Shown in pieces: positions 30,901 to 42,084 of a stretch of 64,000 bases of DNA; the first letter of the stretch is position 1, and each line of letters opens with the position of its first letter. The translations under genes and the position numbers were made by a program. Below the pieces are notes generated by a model. That model ran no database searches and had not been told where the DNA came from. It saw only the letters and a list, made by a program, of their open reading frames with translations. Source of the stretch: Heterocephalus glaber. Taxonomy: Eukaryota > Chordata > Mammalia > Rodentia > Bathyergidae. Location of the stretch: contig NW_004624734.1 in the NCBI RefSeq assembly GCF_000247695.1, forward strand, positions 32,507,063-32,571,062. Reading direction: 5' to 3'.

Positions 30901-33864
30901 CCGAGTGGCGAGTGGCGGGAGAATCTCAGCCACCCCCCTGCTGCCGCTTTACTTTAGGATGAGAGGCAAGGAGAGGCCTCTTCCTCCACTCTGCTTCTCC
31001 TCTTGATGCCCTCTGTCTAGCCCTTCACCCCTTTCGGAAGGAATGCCAGTGGTTAAACCTGTAGTTCTGGAAATTTCTCATCTCAGTTTCCCCAAGTGCT
31101 ACTCAGCAAAGCCATTTTCTCCTTCTCCACCCAAATCTTCCAAAGTCTCTGCATTATTATGCCCCTTCCCTCCCTCCAAGCCCATTCCCAAGAAGAAAAG
31201 GGTCTCCCATTCTTTTGAGAAGGAGAGAGTAGAGGGGAAGTGGCTTAGCTTTGTTGCATCCACTTCAGAAAAGATCAAACTGCAGGCTCTTTGAACAGCC
31301 AGTCCTCCAAATGGGGCTTCAGGGAGGAGGAGGAGGGGCGAGGCCAGGCTGGGTGGGCCCAGAATGGCCCAGAGGAGCTCTCCTGGCAGGACTCAGCTGG
31401 CCATCCAGCAGAAAGCCTGCTCACAGCTGCCCTCACTGCCCTGGGCCAGCCCGGAAGATGCCCCTAGAATGTGCCCTGGCAGATATGACCATCCAGTCAG
31501 AGAGTCATCCTCATCCCTCCCTCAGTGAGGGTTCTGGTGCTTCAGGTTCCTAGGGAGCGGATGCAAGGAAGCCCCTGAATAGGCACCACTTTAAATTAAG
31601 CTTCCCGTGCTTAGAAGGGGCCTCAGCTTCCCACAAATCCCCTGGTGCATGGAGCTTTGTGGCGGCAGTGTTCAGTCCGTTTTGTTCTTTCAGAAATATG
31701 CCTTGGAAGCTAGGAGTTATTTGTTTCCAAAAGGTAGGCGCACATCAGGTGGGTGGTCTTTGCATTTTTTTGTATGCTTTGATTCCCTCCTTTTTCTTTT
31801 CAGGACCACTGAGGGGTTTATTTTTCCCTCTCCCAGTAGAGCTCCGGGGCTTGGCGGCAGAGTGCATCTGTGTTGGGTTTTCCCACAGGTCCCTGCAAAG
31901 GCAGCCCAGTTGCCTTCAGAAAGTCCTGGGCGGCCCCATGGGGGGAGCTGGCCTGCAGCTGTGTGCCCCCTCCTTTCTTCAGCAGGCTTTGATCAGTTTT
32001 TGTGGGGGCTGCTTGTAGCCTGACCTCCCATCTCCAGCGTCTCTCAGGTGGAAAGTTCTGTTCAGCCAGTCTGTGGCTTCAAAGACTCTGCCTCCTTCGG
32101 GCTGGGACAAGTCTGATAATGGTTCCCATTTTGTTGTTGTGTTGCTGAGTGATTGCCCAGCAGCCCCATCTTTCAATTGACAGGCTTTTGCTTGTTTGGT
32201 TGGGCTGCTTGGCCAAACTAAAACCACCTTTCTGGTTGAGGAAGCACATTGACATCCTCTTCCATTGAGGCTTTTGCTGGCTCACACGTGGCCTTCCAGC
32301 CCAGACAAAGGTGACTGGCACCTGGCAGATACGTCTGGCATTGGGCAGGGCAGACGTTCATGAGAGATAAAGGATCAGAGAGCCTGTGAGTCTGCCAGAG
32401 GAATACTCAGTACCACCCTCCTACCCCTGAAGTGTGCAAGGAGGAAAGCTGACCCTCTCTGCTCTAGCTCCTCGAAGGAACCCAGCTATGAGGTTGATGT
32501 GGCACTCTGTCCATCCATGCTCTTGCCTGAACCTGGGCCCAGCACAGGAAAGGTTGAAAGTCCTAAAGTTGAGCACATTTCCCAAGAACTTGAGCTGTTT
32601 ACTATCTTGAGAAGCAGGCATGAAGCTAGCCAAACTTGGGAACGTGGGAGTTCCTTTTCTGGCCTATTATTTCCAATAGTTGTGGCCTTATGGCCTCAGT
32701 TCTCAGCCCAAGGGATAAACAATGGGGACCTTGGCCATTCCAGGGCCTTCTTCCAGCTCCTGACCCAAATTATCACTGACCCTGTGTTCTACCCTACACA
32801 GGGGAAAAATACCCAGGCTGAACCACCAAGGTGTCACCAGTGTAGAGAAGTTGCTGCCTCACTGAAGTCCAGTGTGGCCTCAGCTGTAGCTGGCTGCACC
32901 TCATGACATGGATGGGGTTAGGCTGCATGTTGCCCTTCAATTTCCTCACATTTAAAATGAAGTGGCCAAGGGCAACAGGAACAGTCAGGAGAGCATCCTT
33001 CTTCCTCTGCCTGATAGCACAGTGCTCTTCCTTCCTTTTGATCATACTCAAAACAACTGTGGTAGAACAATAAGCCCAGCAGGAGGCCGGAGGGAGATTT
33101 GTTATGTGCTTGTCCTGTGGCAGGGCCTGGCCTGACTTTATCTTGCACAGAGGTCCACATGGGAGGAAATCTGGCAGGCCCATGGGTTGTCTCCCTGAAG
33201 CTGCACTCCCTCCCACATGGAATGCTGGGAGGATAGGGAGAAGCTGCCATATTGGCCACATCCCAGCCTCATCCATGACAAGAGGAAGATCAGCCCAGAC
33301 TCTGGAAAGCACAAGGATCCCTGATAGTTAGAGCCCACCTGAGTCCAGCCCCATAAAGATAGGACTCTAAATAGTGTCAGTTGACCCTGTCAGGGCCTTT
33401 CTCCTCAATCAGTGACCTCTCTTCTCCTTCCAGTTGGGGGAGTGAGCTACATCAGGATGTGTCCTCTGTGTGAGGAGAACCTGGGACCGATGCAGCAGTG
33501 CACGCTCCAGCTTCTCACACCAGAATGATCAAAGGGCTAGGGGAGTCATTTCTTTTACCAACATGGCTGGGAGGAGAAAGAACCTCAGAGTCTGCAGGGC
33601 TCAGAGGAGTTTGATTGGTTCTAGTTCTGACATCATTTCTCTGTGAATTCAGGTATTTTGCCATCCATCTGCTGTTAGCAGGGTAACTAGGTCATCTCAA
33701 CATCCTTAATCCTAATCAAGCCATTGGTCAGACCCTCAAGGCCAAAGAGAAACAAAGAGACACTAATGCCAGTGGTGTTAGTATTAAAAAACAAGTCTCA
33801 TCATGCAGCTGAGTGCCATGAGATGCCAGATCAAATGTCTGTATGGGGCTGAAACCTTCTGTGA
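30901..33864. other. Unique, GC-moderate sequence; no proven exon
   Basis: Nearly 3 kb without recognised repeats. Two overlapping plus frames (31607-32023, 138 codons; 31659-32018, 119 codons) and a 172-codon minus frame (32794-33312) are the longest. None resembles a protein I know. Splice-like borders exist (TTTGTTCTTTCAG before 31694; AAAAGGTAGGC at 31730) but are not sufficient to call an exon. Confidence 0.4.
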
Positions 33865-34085
33865 TGCTGTGAATTGAACACAGAAAGACCTGGGTTCAAG
33901 GTTTGGCTCTACATGCATTTTCCAAGTGACCTTGAACAGGTTACATGACCTCCAGAGGCTGTTTCCTCATCTGTAAGGTGGGGGTGAGAATACCAACCAT
34001 GTAGGATTATTTTGAGGATTAAATGAGATAGTGTCTGTGTTAAAGATTCCACAATGTGCGACCATTATTATTAGCAACTGAATAA
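33865..34085 (+). repeat. MIR SINE, near full length
   Basis: Clear order: AAAGACCTGGGTTCAAGG, CAAGTGACCTTGAACAGG, TTACATGACCTCCAGAGGCT, GTTTCCTCATCTGTAAGGTG, GGATTATTTTGAGGATTAAA, TGAGATAGTGTC, ATTATTATTAGC. One of the best-preserved MIR copies here. Confidence 0.92.
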
Positions 34086-34325
34086 CTGTGGGGTTCTGAT
34101 CAGCCTCCTCTGGTCCTGAGTAGTATGCTCAGGGGAGCCAGGATCCCTGCTCTCTGCCATGAGGAATAAATATATGAGGAACACAAGAGGAAATAAACCT
34201 GGGGACACAAAGTTTAAGAAATTCCGCTTTGGACACCAGCAGCAACTCTAGGGACAGTACTCAGTTTTCAACTAAGCAACCAGACTCTGTCTCTCCAGTC
34301 ACATCATCTCTCAGCCTGGTCCTGC

Positions 34326-34772
34326 TGGATTAGTTTCTCAGGGTTGCACTGACAAACTGACACAAACTGAATGGCTTATCACAATGGAGATCTATTCTCT
34401 CACAGTTCTGGAGGCCAGATGTGCAAAATGAAAGTATCTGAAAGGCTGTGCTCCCTCTGGAGGACTTGAGGATACCTCCTTCCTTGTCTCTTCCAGCTTC
34501 TGGTGGTGCCTCCCTTGTCTGAGGGCAACACAGCTCTGGTCTCTCTTCTGTGGTCACATCGCCTTGTCTTCTTTGTGTGTCCCTCTCATGTGGCTCTCTT
34601 ATAAGGACACTTATGGAAGACAAGTGGGCCCTATCCAGGATGATCTCTTCTCATGATCATTAGCTTCATTATATCTGCAAAGATGTTTTACACACAGAAA
34701 TTCATACTTATAAGTCGTGGAGTGTACAATGTGAACATGTCTTTTGGGAAGGTCAATATTCAACCTACTACA
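34326..34772 (-). mobile_element. MaLR/MLT1-like solo LTR
   Basis: Plus-strand landmarks in order: GGATTAGTTTCTCAGGGTTG, ATTCTCTCACAGTTCTGGAG, GTGCTCCCTCTGGAGGAC, CTTCCAGCTTCTGGTGGTGC, TCTTATAAGGACACTTATGG, CCAGGATGATCTCTTCTC, TTATATCTGCAAAGATG, CAATATTCAACCTACTACA. On the minus strand this is a complete LTR, with a TG near one end and CA at the other. No internal viral sequence, hence a solo LTR. Related to the copy at 8905-9345. Confidence 0.8.
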
Positions 34773-36099
34773 TCAGTAACCCTGCCAAACGTCCCCTTGG
34801 AGTTTGACTAAAAAGTCACAACAAGTGCTCTCACCTGCAGCTAGGGAGGAGGGTCACTCCCCCTCGTGACAACATCACTAGTTCTCTACTTGGCCCCAGG
34901 ATCGCCTGCCTTCAGAAGGAAACCTGGCTTTTTATTCATTATTTATTGGCAGAGAGTGAAGACAAGCTCTTCCCAACCTGTGAGATGTGGCACCCTTGCG
35001 TCTAATAGTGGGTCTCAAATCAGTGCTGAGTCCCTGAGCCTCCTGTTCATAGGCAGATAAAATGAGATTTCAGACCCTGCCTTGCCTGGTGGGCTTACAA
35101 GTGAACTGTGAAGACTTGCTATGTGGTGAGTCTCTTTCTTGCCAAGCCCACAGGAAGCACTGATTCTCCTAGCGCTCCGACCCTTCACATTCTCTCTCCT
35201 TGCCACCCTCCTAAGGCTGCACACTCAGAAAATCTCCAGGGACCTGGTCCTCTCTTTTTCTCAAAGGCCCCCTCTGGCCTTGTGCCCTGACTCCCCTTGT
35301 CTGTTTCCTCCTGCAGCCCCTTATTTGACCAGAAGGATCCATTGCTACTAGAAAAGACCTTCTCCCAAGGGATCCCAGGTCCTAGCTAGGAAAGCCTGCC
35401 CCCAGGTTGCTGATTCTTCAGCTAACTGACTATGAGGGAAAGAAGATTATAATACAATGGTATTTTTATTTTTCCAGTCGAATAATACTTATATGTAAAT
35501 TTGAAAAAGGTCTCAGCTCCTTCCATCCAGGTGGTTTCAAGAAAGAAGTCAGCTTCACACCCTTCCTCTCTGATGGGGCTGATTCAGCGGGCTCTGGTAA
35601 TGAATGACCTTTTCTCCTCAACAGCTCCTATCAATAACTGTGTTTGTAGCTTTCTTTTTGAAGGCGTCCCTACTATTTCTGGCTCACAGATGTTGACAAG
35701 TCATATGTGTGGAGTTCAGTCCTCCCACATTTGGCAGCTCTGAACACTGGGTCATATACTTACAGAATCCTCCATGCTCACAGGAACCTGGCTAAGGTTG
35801 GGACAGTCACTATGGCCCTACAGTCCTGAGAACATGGTAGTAGTAGAGGCTAATTGTGGATAATGGCTTCCCATGTCTTAGGTAAGTATAGTTTACAAGG
35901 AAATGGGCAAAGTCTATTACTTGTCTGATTTATCCTTCAACTTGTTGCTGTCATATATCTGCAAAATTTGTGTCTTCACATATAGATCATGAGTGGTTCT
36001 GTGTGCTCAGAAGTCAGCTCTTTAGAAGGCTCTTATGCTAAATGTCTCAGTGACATTTGGAATGTTGCTACTGGAAGGATAAAATCTAACCTGTGCTCA
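34773..36099. other. Unique sequence, no gene seen
   Basis: No repeat or convincing exon recognised. Short frames at 34866-35351 and 35407-35743 match nothing known to me. Confidence 0.45.
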
Positions 36100-36725
36100 A
36101 ACCTTGTTGGCGGAGATGTAAAATGGTTTGGCTGCTGTGGAAGATATTGTGATGGGTCCTCAAACAGTGAGAAAACAGAATAACCACGTGACCTAATAAA
36201 TCCATTCCAAGGTATATACCAGAAAGAATTGAAAACAGTTACTCAAATGAATACATGTACACACAAATATACAGCAGCATTATTCACAAGAGCCAAAGGG
36301 AAATAACAGTAATCCCTAGGTGTTCATTGATGGATGAATGGATAAAGAAAATGTGGTACAGTATATTCTTGCAATGAAATATTTATTATTCAGTCACAAA
36401 AGAGAATGAAGTACTGATACATGCTATAATGTGGATGAACCTTGTTAGGGAAAGAAGCCAGATGCAAAATGTCATATACTTATATGAAATATCCAGAATA
36501 AGTAAATCCATACAGACAAAGCAGATTGGTAGTATCTAGGAGCTGGGAGGAAAGGAAATAGGAACAATGCCTAATGGCAAGGGGGTTTCTTTTTAGGATG
36601 ATGAAAACATTTTGTAACTAGATAGAGGTGGTAGTTGCACAACACTATGAATATACTAGTTGCCCCTGAATTGTTTACTTGAAAATGGTTCATCCATATT
36701 ATGTGAATTTCAGGCCAATTAACGT
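36100..36725 (+). mobile_element. Ancient L1M LINE, ORF2 end and 3' UTR
   Basis: Plus orientation. Landmarks: GGCGGAGATGTAAAATGG, AAGAATTGAAAACAGTTACT, AGCAGCATTATTCACAAGAG, TGATGGATGAATGGATAAAG, AATGAAGTACTGATACATGC, GTGGATGAACC, AAAGAAGCCAGATGCAAAAT, TATGAAATATCCAGAATAAG, TTGTAACTAGATAGAGGTGG, TAGTTGCACAACACTATGAA. This is the typical 3' terminal part of L1M elements. The reading frame is broken. Confidence 0.9.
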
Positions 36726-36856
36726 TTGAAAGAGAATGATAATAAAAACCTATGTGGACCTATGTGTTCCATGCATACTCCCCAGCCCCTGCTCTGGGTC
36801 CCAATTCACAATTCCTTCCTGGGCAGACCTGTGTGCCCATATTCAGTGCCATGTAT

Positions 36857-36988
36857 CAAAATATTTACCGAAGGGCCGGGGATTTAGCTCAGTGGTTCCA
36901 CCACCTGGCCTGCAAGCACAAGGACCGGAGTTCGATCCCCAGTACCAAAAAAAAAAAAAAAAAAGGAATATTACAAAATATTTACCGA
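36857..36988 (+). repeat. Young ID SINE with perfect 15-bp target duplication
   Basis: Body 36872-36973: GGGCCGGGGATTTAGCTCAG, TGGTTCCACCACCTGGCCTG, CAAGCACAAGG, GAGTTCGATCCCCAGTACC and a nearly pure A tail of 18 bases. The direct repeat CAAAATATTTACCGA at 36857-36871 and 36974-36988 has no mismatch. An A-box-like TAGCTCAGTGG and a B-box-like GAGTTCGATCC are intact. Low divergence and an intact tail indicate a recent insertion. Confidence 0.95.
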
Positions 36989-37479
36989 GATGATTACTCT
37001 TGTGCTTGCTCATGATCCCCTCAAATTCCATGACTAAACCTGAGTCTACACAATAGCAAGCAATCACCCTGGCTGGGAACAATGGGTGTGGGTGAGAACA
37101 CCTGAATAGCCAGACTACTATTACCTAATCTTTTGTTTCTGTGGCAGTATGGTGGATTTTCTAGGCAAGAGGAACAGGTTTGCATATTTCTCCACTGGAT
37201 TAAAGAAGAAAAAGGACCCAAGTGGCAAGACACCTAGAAAACGGTATTCTTGGCCCACACATGGACAACTCAGGGTTTTTTTTGGAAACTGTTGTTTACG
37301 GTGGTTTTGGAGAGAAGAAAGTTTATGCTCCCCTCATGTTTTTTCTTTTCATTTGAGAAGTTTGTCCTTCCAGAACAGAGGATTTGGGCCTCTGAAGAGA
37401 AAATGTCTAGAAGGAGAACTGAGGACATGGAGACAGTCCTGTGTTAACTGAAAGTTGAAGTTTGTTGGCTAAACTGTCA
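36989..37479. other. Unique sequence, no gene seen
   Basis: No recognised repeat. The 100-codon frame at 37149-37451 has no domain I recognise. Confidence 0.45.
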
Positions 37480-37925
37480 TTCATTCAAGCACTGGTTCAC
37501 TCGTGCACTGAACACGGGCCTGCCTTGTTCCTGTGGGCGGTAGGCTGGACCACTCGCTAGAGTAGGTCCAGTCCCTGCCCCTGCCACCTAGGCCTCTCAG
37601 TGAGAAAGCTAGACAGGTACATCAAGAGTGTCATGACCATAATGCAATGCTCAGACAGAGGTACTGGCCATGGCAGCTTTTGAGACTCATCACTTGGGGC
37701 ATTTGGAAAGGCCTTTCAGAGTGGGCACATTTGAGCCCAGTGTTTAAGGAAGATGGATTCAGGGCAAAAGCAATGCAGGGGTGAAGATAGCATCCACACT
37801 GTCCCAGGGGCATGAAAACAGGTGGCCTAACTGGGGAACAGCACTGCACAGAGGCGAGGAGGCTGTCCCAGCAAGTCAGGGCCATGCTGGGAAGGGCTTT
37901 GCATTTGGCCCAATTTTTTCTGCTG
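37480..37925 (+). repeat. Ancient interspersed repeat (L1M 5'-end type)
   Basis: Landmarks shared with the copies at 19540 and 41165: TTCATTCAAGCACTGG, CCAGTCCCTGCCCCTGCC, GGAAAGGCCTTTCAGAGTGG, GCACATTTGAGC, GGGAAGGGCTTTGCATTTGG. Diverged; family name tentative. Confidence 0.55.
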
Positions 37926-37959
37926 ACTTTTTCCTTTTCGTAAGAACAATAGCCAAATA

Positions 37960-38150
37960 TTTATCATAAATCATTTCCTTTAATCTTGATAGCTCTGTTT
38001 ATACAGATGAAGACAGTGAGGTTCAAATAGTTAAACAGCTGGGGATATAGCTTAGTGAAACAGTGTTTGCCTACCATGTATAAGGCCCTGAGTTCAGTCC
38101 CCAGTACTGCAAGACCATATAAAAAAGGTTAAACAACTACCACAAAGAAG
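37960..38150 (-). repeat. MIR SINE, split by an ID SINE
   Basis: Reverse MIR: ATTTATCATAAATCATTTCC, TTTAATCTTGATAGC, TTTATACAGATGAAGACAGT, GAGGTTCAAATAGTTAAACA. Its core is interrupted by the SINE at 38041 and resumes with GTTAAACAACTACC. Confidence 0.75.
38030..38138 (+). repeat. ID-type SINE with target duplication
   Basis: Body 38041-38127: GGGGATATAGCTTAGTGAAA, TTTGCCTACCATGTATAAGG, GAGTTCAGTCCCCAGTAC, then a short A-rich end. Direct repeat GTTAAACAGCT (38030-38040) and GTTAAACAACT (38128-38138) flanks it. It lies inside a MIR. Confidence 0.85.
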
Positions 38151-40614
38151 GGAACATCACCAAAATATGAACAACTAGGAATTTTCCTGGAATGACGGAG
38201 CATTACTGTGAGGGATGCTGACATGGAAGGATAGGGTTTAGGAGCACACAGGAGACTTTTACCAGACCAGTGATATTTTCCTTCTAAAACTCATCAGGGA
38301 CACAGGGCTGATCTCCATCCCTCTCTGCGAAAATGTTCCCAATGACTTTTGAGCCACTGGGCTAACATACTGCTCTCTTTTGGAAGGGAGCAGTGTGTTG
38401 AGGCTGAGGACCCTAGGAGGCTCGAATGCTGCTGAATTTGCCACTATGGCAGAGGTAGGTGATTATTCACTTCACTCGATCGAGAGCTCAGAGGCCTCAC
38501 TTCAACAGAAAAGCAGGATGGATAGATTGGCCCTCCTGGCCCCCTGGGCAGAGGGTTCCTGGAACTAAACAGTTCCCATCTAGAGGTGTGCAGAGAGAGC
38601 AATGAGTCTATGCCCCACTCTTGTGTCCACAGAGATCCAGCTTGGATGTCCTTTTATGACGGTGCTCTGAGTTCCTTTTCAAGTGAACTTGCCTTCAGTC
38701 CCACTGTTTGCTTTTTCTACCAGAGCATCCTGCTCCCTCCAGAGCAGCCTGAAGGAGGAGATCAAGCCTCCTGCCTTCCTGGCATGCGGAGCTTAAAACA
38801 AGAGCCCTCTGCCATCGGACATCCTTACCATTTCCAGCTATTGAGTGTAATCAGGTGGGCCAGGACCTGACTTCAACGACAAAAGCAAAGGCATTTAGAG
38901 GAATCCTCTTTACCAGTTGCTCCATGGAAGACAAAGGGGTTTGAACAAACAGGATGCACTGAGAGCTGCAGAGAGCACTCTCTAGCAAGGGGGGCAGGCA
39001 GGATGCAGGGCTGTTTAGAGGGCCTGCACACTCAGGCATTGGCATGTGTGTTATCACGCCTAGGAGAACAAGCAGCAGGGCAATTGCAACAAGAAGCAGA
39101 CACAGGGATTCAGCCAACAGCTTCTCTGGAAGGTCTTTATAGAACTCTTCAGAGAATAGGACCCTTCTTAGGAGGAGATGGGCACAGGGAACATTTCAGC
39201 ACTCCCTCCTCGCCTCTTTCACTGCTCCATTCTATAGGGGAGAAATTGGAGGTGAAAATAAATGTTCATTAAGACCAGACTTGAAGGCAAACAAAGGTCA
39301 TGAAAGCCGACATGGATGGGAAGCAGCTTACACTGAGAGGACAGGTGCTTTTTGGGGTAGACTAACCTCTCCCCAAAGGCAGAACTTACTGATATTTGCC
39401 CCCAGTTCACCATCCTTCAGAGATAGCATCTCTGGTACCTTCAACCAGAGGTGTGTGGAATATCACCTGCAGGAACCTCTGGCTGCTACAGTGATGGGGA
39501 ATGCACTTGGCATCTTTTGGATGAAGCTGGAAGGATGACTGTCTCCAAGAACATAGGACAGCACCATTCAACTAAGGAACTGCCTTGTGTCTTGCTAAGA
39601 GAACAAAACTCATGGAACTGGTCATCTCTGACACAAAATCAAACCCCAAGCTTTTCCAACCTAGAATCTGAATGTGAAACCTCAGGATGGAGTCACTGAG
39701 GAGAATTGATTCTAAAGGTCACATCTGGTTCTAGATGAAATAAAAAGCACTCCGAAAGAGAAAACCAGGCTGACATCTAGAGCCCATCGTTGCCTTTAAA
39801 GGTGATGCTGGAGCAAACTCCCCAGTTCCCAAGAGAACAGCATGGCCCCCTGCAAAGCATTAGGTTTGTGGAGATGCTTTCTCCAAGTCTAGAGTTCTGG
39901 AAACTAGAGCCACAAGGCTGCCTCTCAGCCTCCAAGAAACAGGTCTGGGCCATGTGTTGGGTTGTTTCATACCTATGTGGGTAAAGAGATGGCATTTGAC
40001 ACTTGGATAATGCCTAGGAAAACAAATCCCAGTCAATAGTGTGTAGACAGAAAGCACAATGAAAACACTAATTATAAATGCTTTCTGTCTATGCCAAGGG
40101 GCAACAGAATTGAAGCTTTTCCTTAGTATGGCTAAGTGCAAACTGAGTGTGAGATCCTGGGGGAGAATTCTAGCTACATTAAGTGGACTCATAAGTGCTG
40201 TGTTCCTGGAGAGGATGGGGGAAACTAGCAGATGATGTCCAGATTTTTCTTAAAAAGAGAGACTTGACAAACCTATCATTCTACTCATGAGCAAATGACC
40301 TTCACAAAGAATCTGAATTCAAAGGAGAGTCTGAGCACAAAGCTGCAGTATCTTTTAGAACTTAATTTATGATTCAAGATGAATTGCTGCAACTCCAGGG
40401 TTATCCAGCAGGGAGGGTGGGAAAGGCAGAGCCATTAATCCAAAGGTGGCAGGAGACCCCTCCAGGTTAGCCAACTGTACAATGAGGGGAAGTAAGGGCA
40501 GGTCGAGAAAGAATACCTCTCCTCTCATGTCTTGGTGTGGCCAGAAGAAGCTCCCAGGGATGGTCTAACCTGCATTTTCTCAGAGCCAGAGTGACAGGAC
40601 TTGCCTGAAAATTA
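38151..40614. other. Unique sequence, no gene seen
   Basis: About 2.5 kb with no recognised repeat. Frames of 80-110 codons (for example 38586-38870, 39281-39538, 39860-40192) lack recognisable domains and overlap on both strands. Confidence 0.45.
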
Positions 40615-40890
40615 TTTAATCCTGGTTCTGTTACCCAAGAGTTGTATGAGAGGAAGCAAGCTACCGGAAGTGGAACCTTGGGCCTTCCAAGATGGGGATA
40701 TAGTATCTGCCTCAGAGGGTTATTAATGACATAATGAGCGTTAATTAAAGGACCTAATAAGAGCCAGGCCTGAAATGAGGTACTGGAGAACCAATGACAG
40801 TTTCATGTGATCATTTATGTAATGCACTGGGAACAGACATTACCTAGCAAATAGTAGCTGCTCAACAAATGTTAGTTCCCTTCCTCTTAA
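40615..40890 (+). repeat. Probable MIR fragments
   Basis: GATGGGGATATAGTATCTGC then CTCAGAGGGTTATTAATGAC resembles the MIR 3' region, and TAGCAAATAGTAGCTGCTCA followed by ACAAATGTTAG resembles its terminal part. The piece between is diverged. Confidence 0.5.
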
Positions 40891-40996
40891 CTATATGTGT
40901 CACCTGGGTATCTGTTATGTGTGACCCAGTGGGCCAGGCCCTTGGACTTGACCTTCTGCAGTACTTGATAGCTGCAAAACTGGCTTCACACACGAG

Positions 40997-41026
40997 AACA
41001 AATGTTAACAGTCTTTAACATTTGTT
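40997..41026. other. Perfect 12-bp inverted repeat (hairpin)
   Basis: AACAAATGTTAA (40997-41008), loop CAGTCT, TTAACATTTGTT (41015-41026): the arms are exact reverse complements. GTTAAC occurs at 41004-41009 and again at 41024-41029, giving two HNF1-half-site-like strings. The surroundings are unique DNA. Confidence 0.9.
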
Positions 41027-41164
41027 AACAAGGTTGTTCCTTGGAGCCAGAGATTATCCATAGAGAGCCTGCATAGGTGGAGGGAGGATTTTGAGCTCAT
41101 ATTTTCCCTCAATAGAGTGGCTTCTTTTTTAAAAATCAGTTTTATATCTTAGACTTTTAAGATA

Positions 41165-41760
41165 AATCCAACTTATTTATTGAGTGTCATTAATGTGCTT
41201 GACCCTGCTCTAGGAGCCTAGGACACATCACCGAATCCAAGATGCTTGTCCTCCAGAGCTCATATTACAGCAGGGAAGACATGGAGTGAACGGTAAACAC
41301 AGTGGTGTGATGTTTATTACATTGTGTGGTGATATGTGCTTTGGGACCATAAACAGAAAGCAGGATGAGGTAAGGAAATTGTGTTCATTTTTACAGAGGG
41401 CAGGTCTCATGGAGATGACATTTCAGCAAACACTTAGAGGTGAGAGAATCACTCCAATATCTTGAGGGAAGGAGGTGAGGAAGCAGCTCAGGCAAGGGTT
41501 CAGAAGAGAGGGGAGGGCCCGAGGTGAGCCTGGTAATGGGGAGATCAAGGGGTCAGTGTGGCCGCAGCAGGTGTGTGGGGTGGGGTGCCCTGGGTGCTGG
41601 GGTTTGCAGGCCAGGGGAAGGGCTTTGCTTGCAGTGTGAGTGAAAAGGAGGTCACTTGGAGCAGAGGAATGTCATGATCTGATTTACATCTTAAAACTGG
41701 AGAATTGGTCATGGAAGGAACCCAGGCTCAGCCCTCTAGTACAGGTTGAAAAATATCCAC
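41165..41760 (+). repeat. Ancient interspersed repeat (L1M 5'-end type)
   Basis: Landmarks: TTATTTATTGAGTGTCATTA, GACCCTGCTCTAGGAGCC, GGTGATATGTGCTTTGGGAC, GGAGATGACATTTCAGCAAA, CACTTAGAGGTGAG, GGTCAGTGTGGCCGCAGCAG, GGAATGTCATGATCTGATTT. The order matches the copy at 19540, but this one covers the earlier part of the element. Family name tentative. Confidence 0.6.
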
Positions 41761-42084
41761 TTATCTACACTTGTCCTCTTGGCATGAAGATTAGGCAGGT
41801 GATTTCCATTTCCATGTTATGCACTGGCAAACTGTTCTGCAGGGAGGCTGCTGGCATTCTTGGATGGCCTAGAGCTGGAACATGGCGGGCAGAGGCTTGA
41901 GTTCTTACAGCCTCTGGACCTGGTCTCAGAGGCATTGCCGGACACTAGGGACTGTCAGAGAAACAGTGCCCATGTGGGTTTCTCTTGTCCAGAAGGACTG
42001 TTTTGGTATAAAGTAAAGACCATCTGGGACTAGGGACTATTTTGGGATTTTTAAATTAATATTTATTTATTAAAGTTGCATATT
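41761..42084. other. Unique sequence, no gene seen
   Basis: Nothing recognised. Confidence 0.4.

Noticed and set aside
32794..33312. 172-codon minus-strand frame, one of the longest outside L1
   Set aside because: Another long frame overlaps it on the same strand and short ones on the other strand; no recognisable domain; consistent with chance in GC-moderate DNA.
36857..36988. Possible functional tRNA gene (A-box and B-box visible)
   Set aside because: No matching acceptor stem or complete cloverleaf; the body has an A-rich tail and target duplications, so it is a tRNA-derived SINE.
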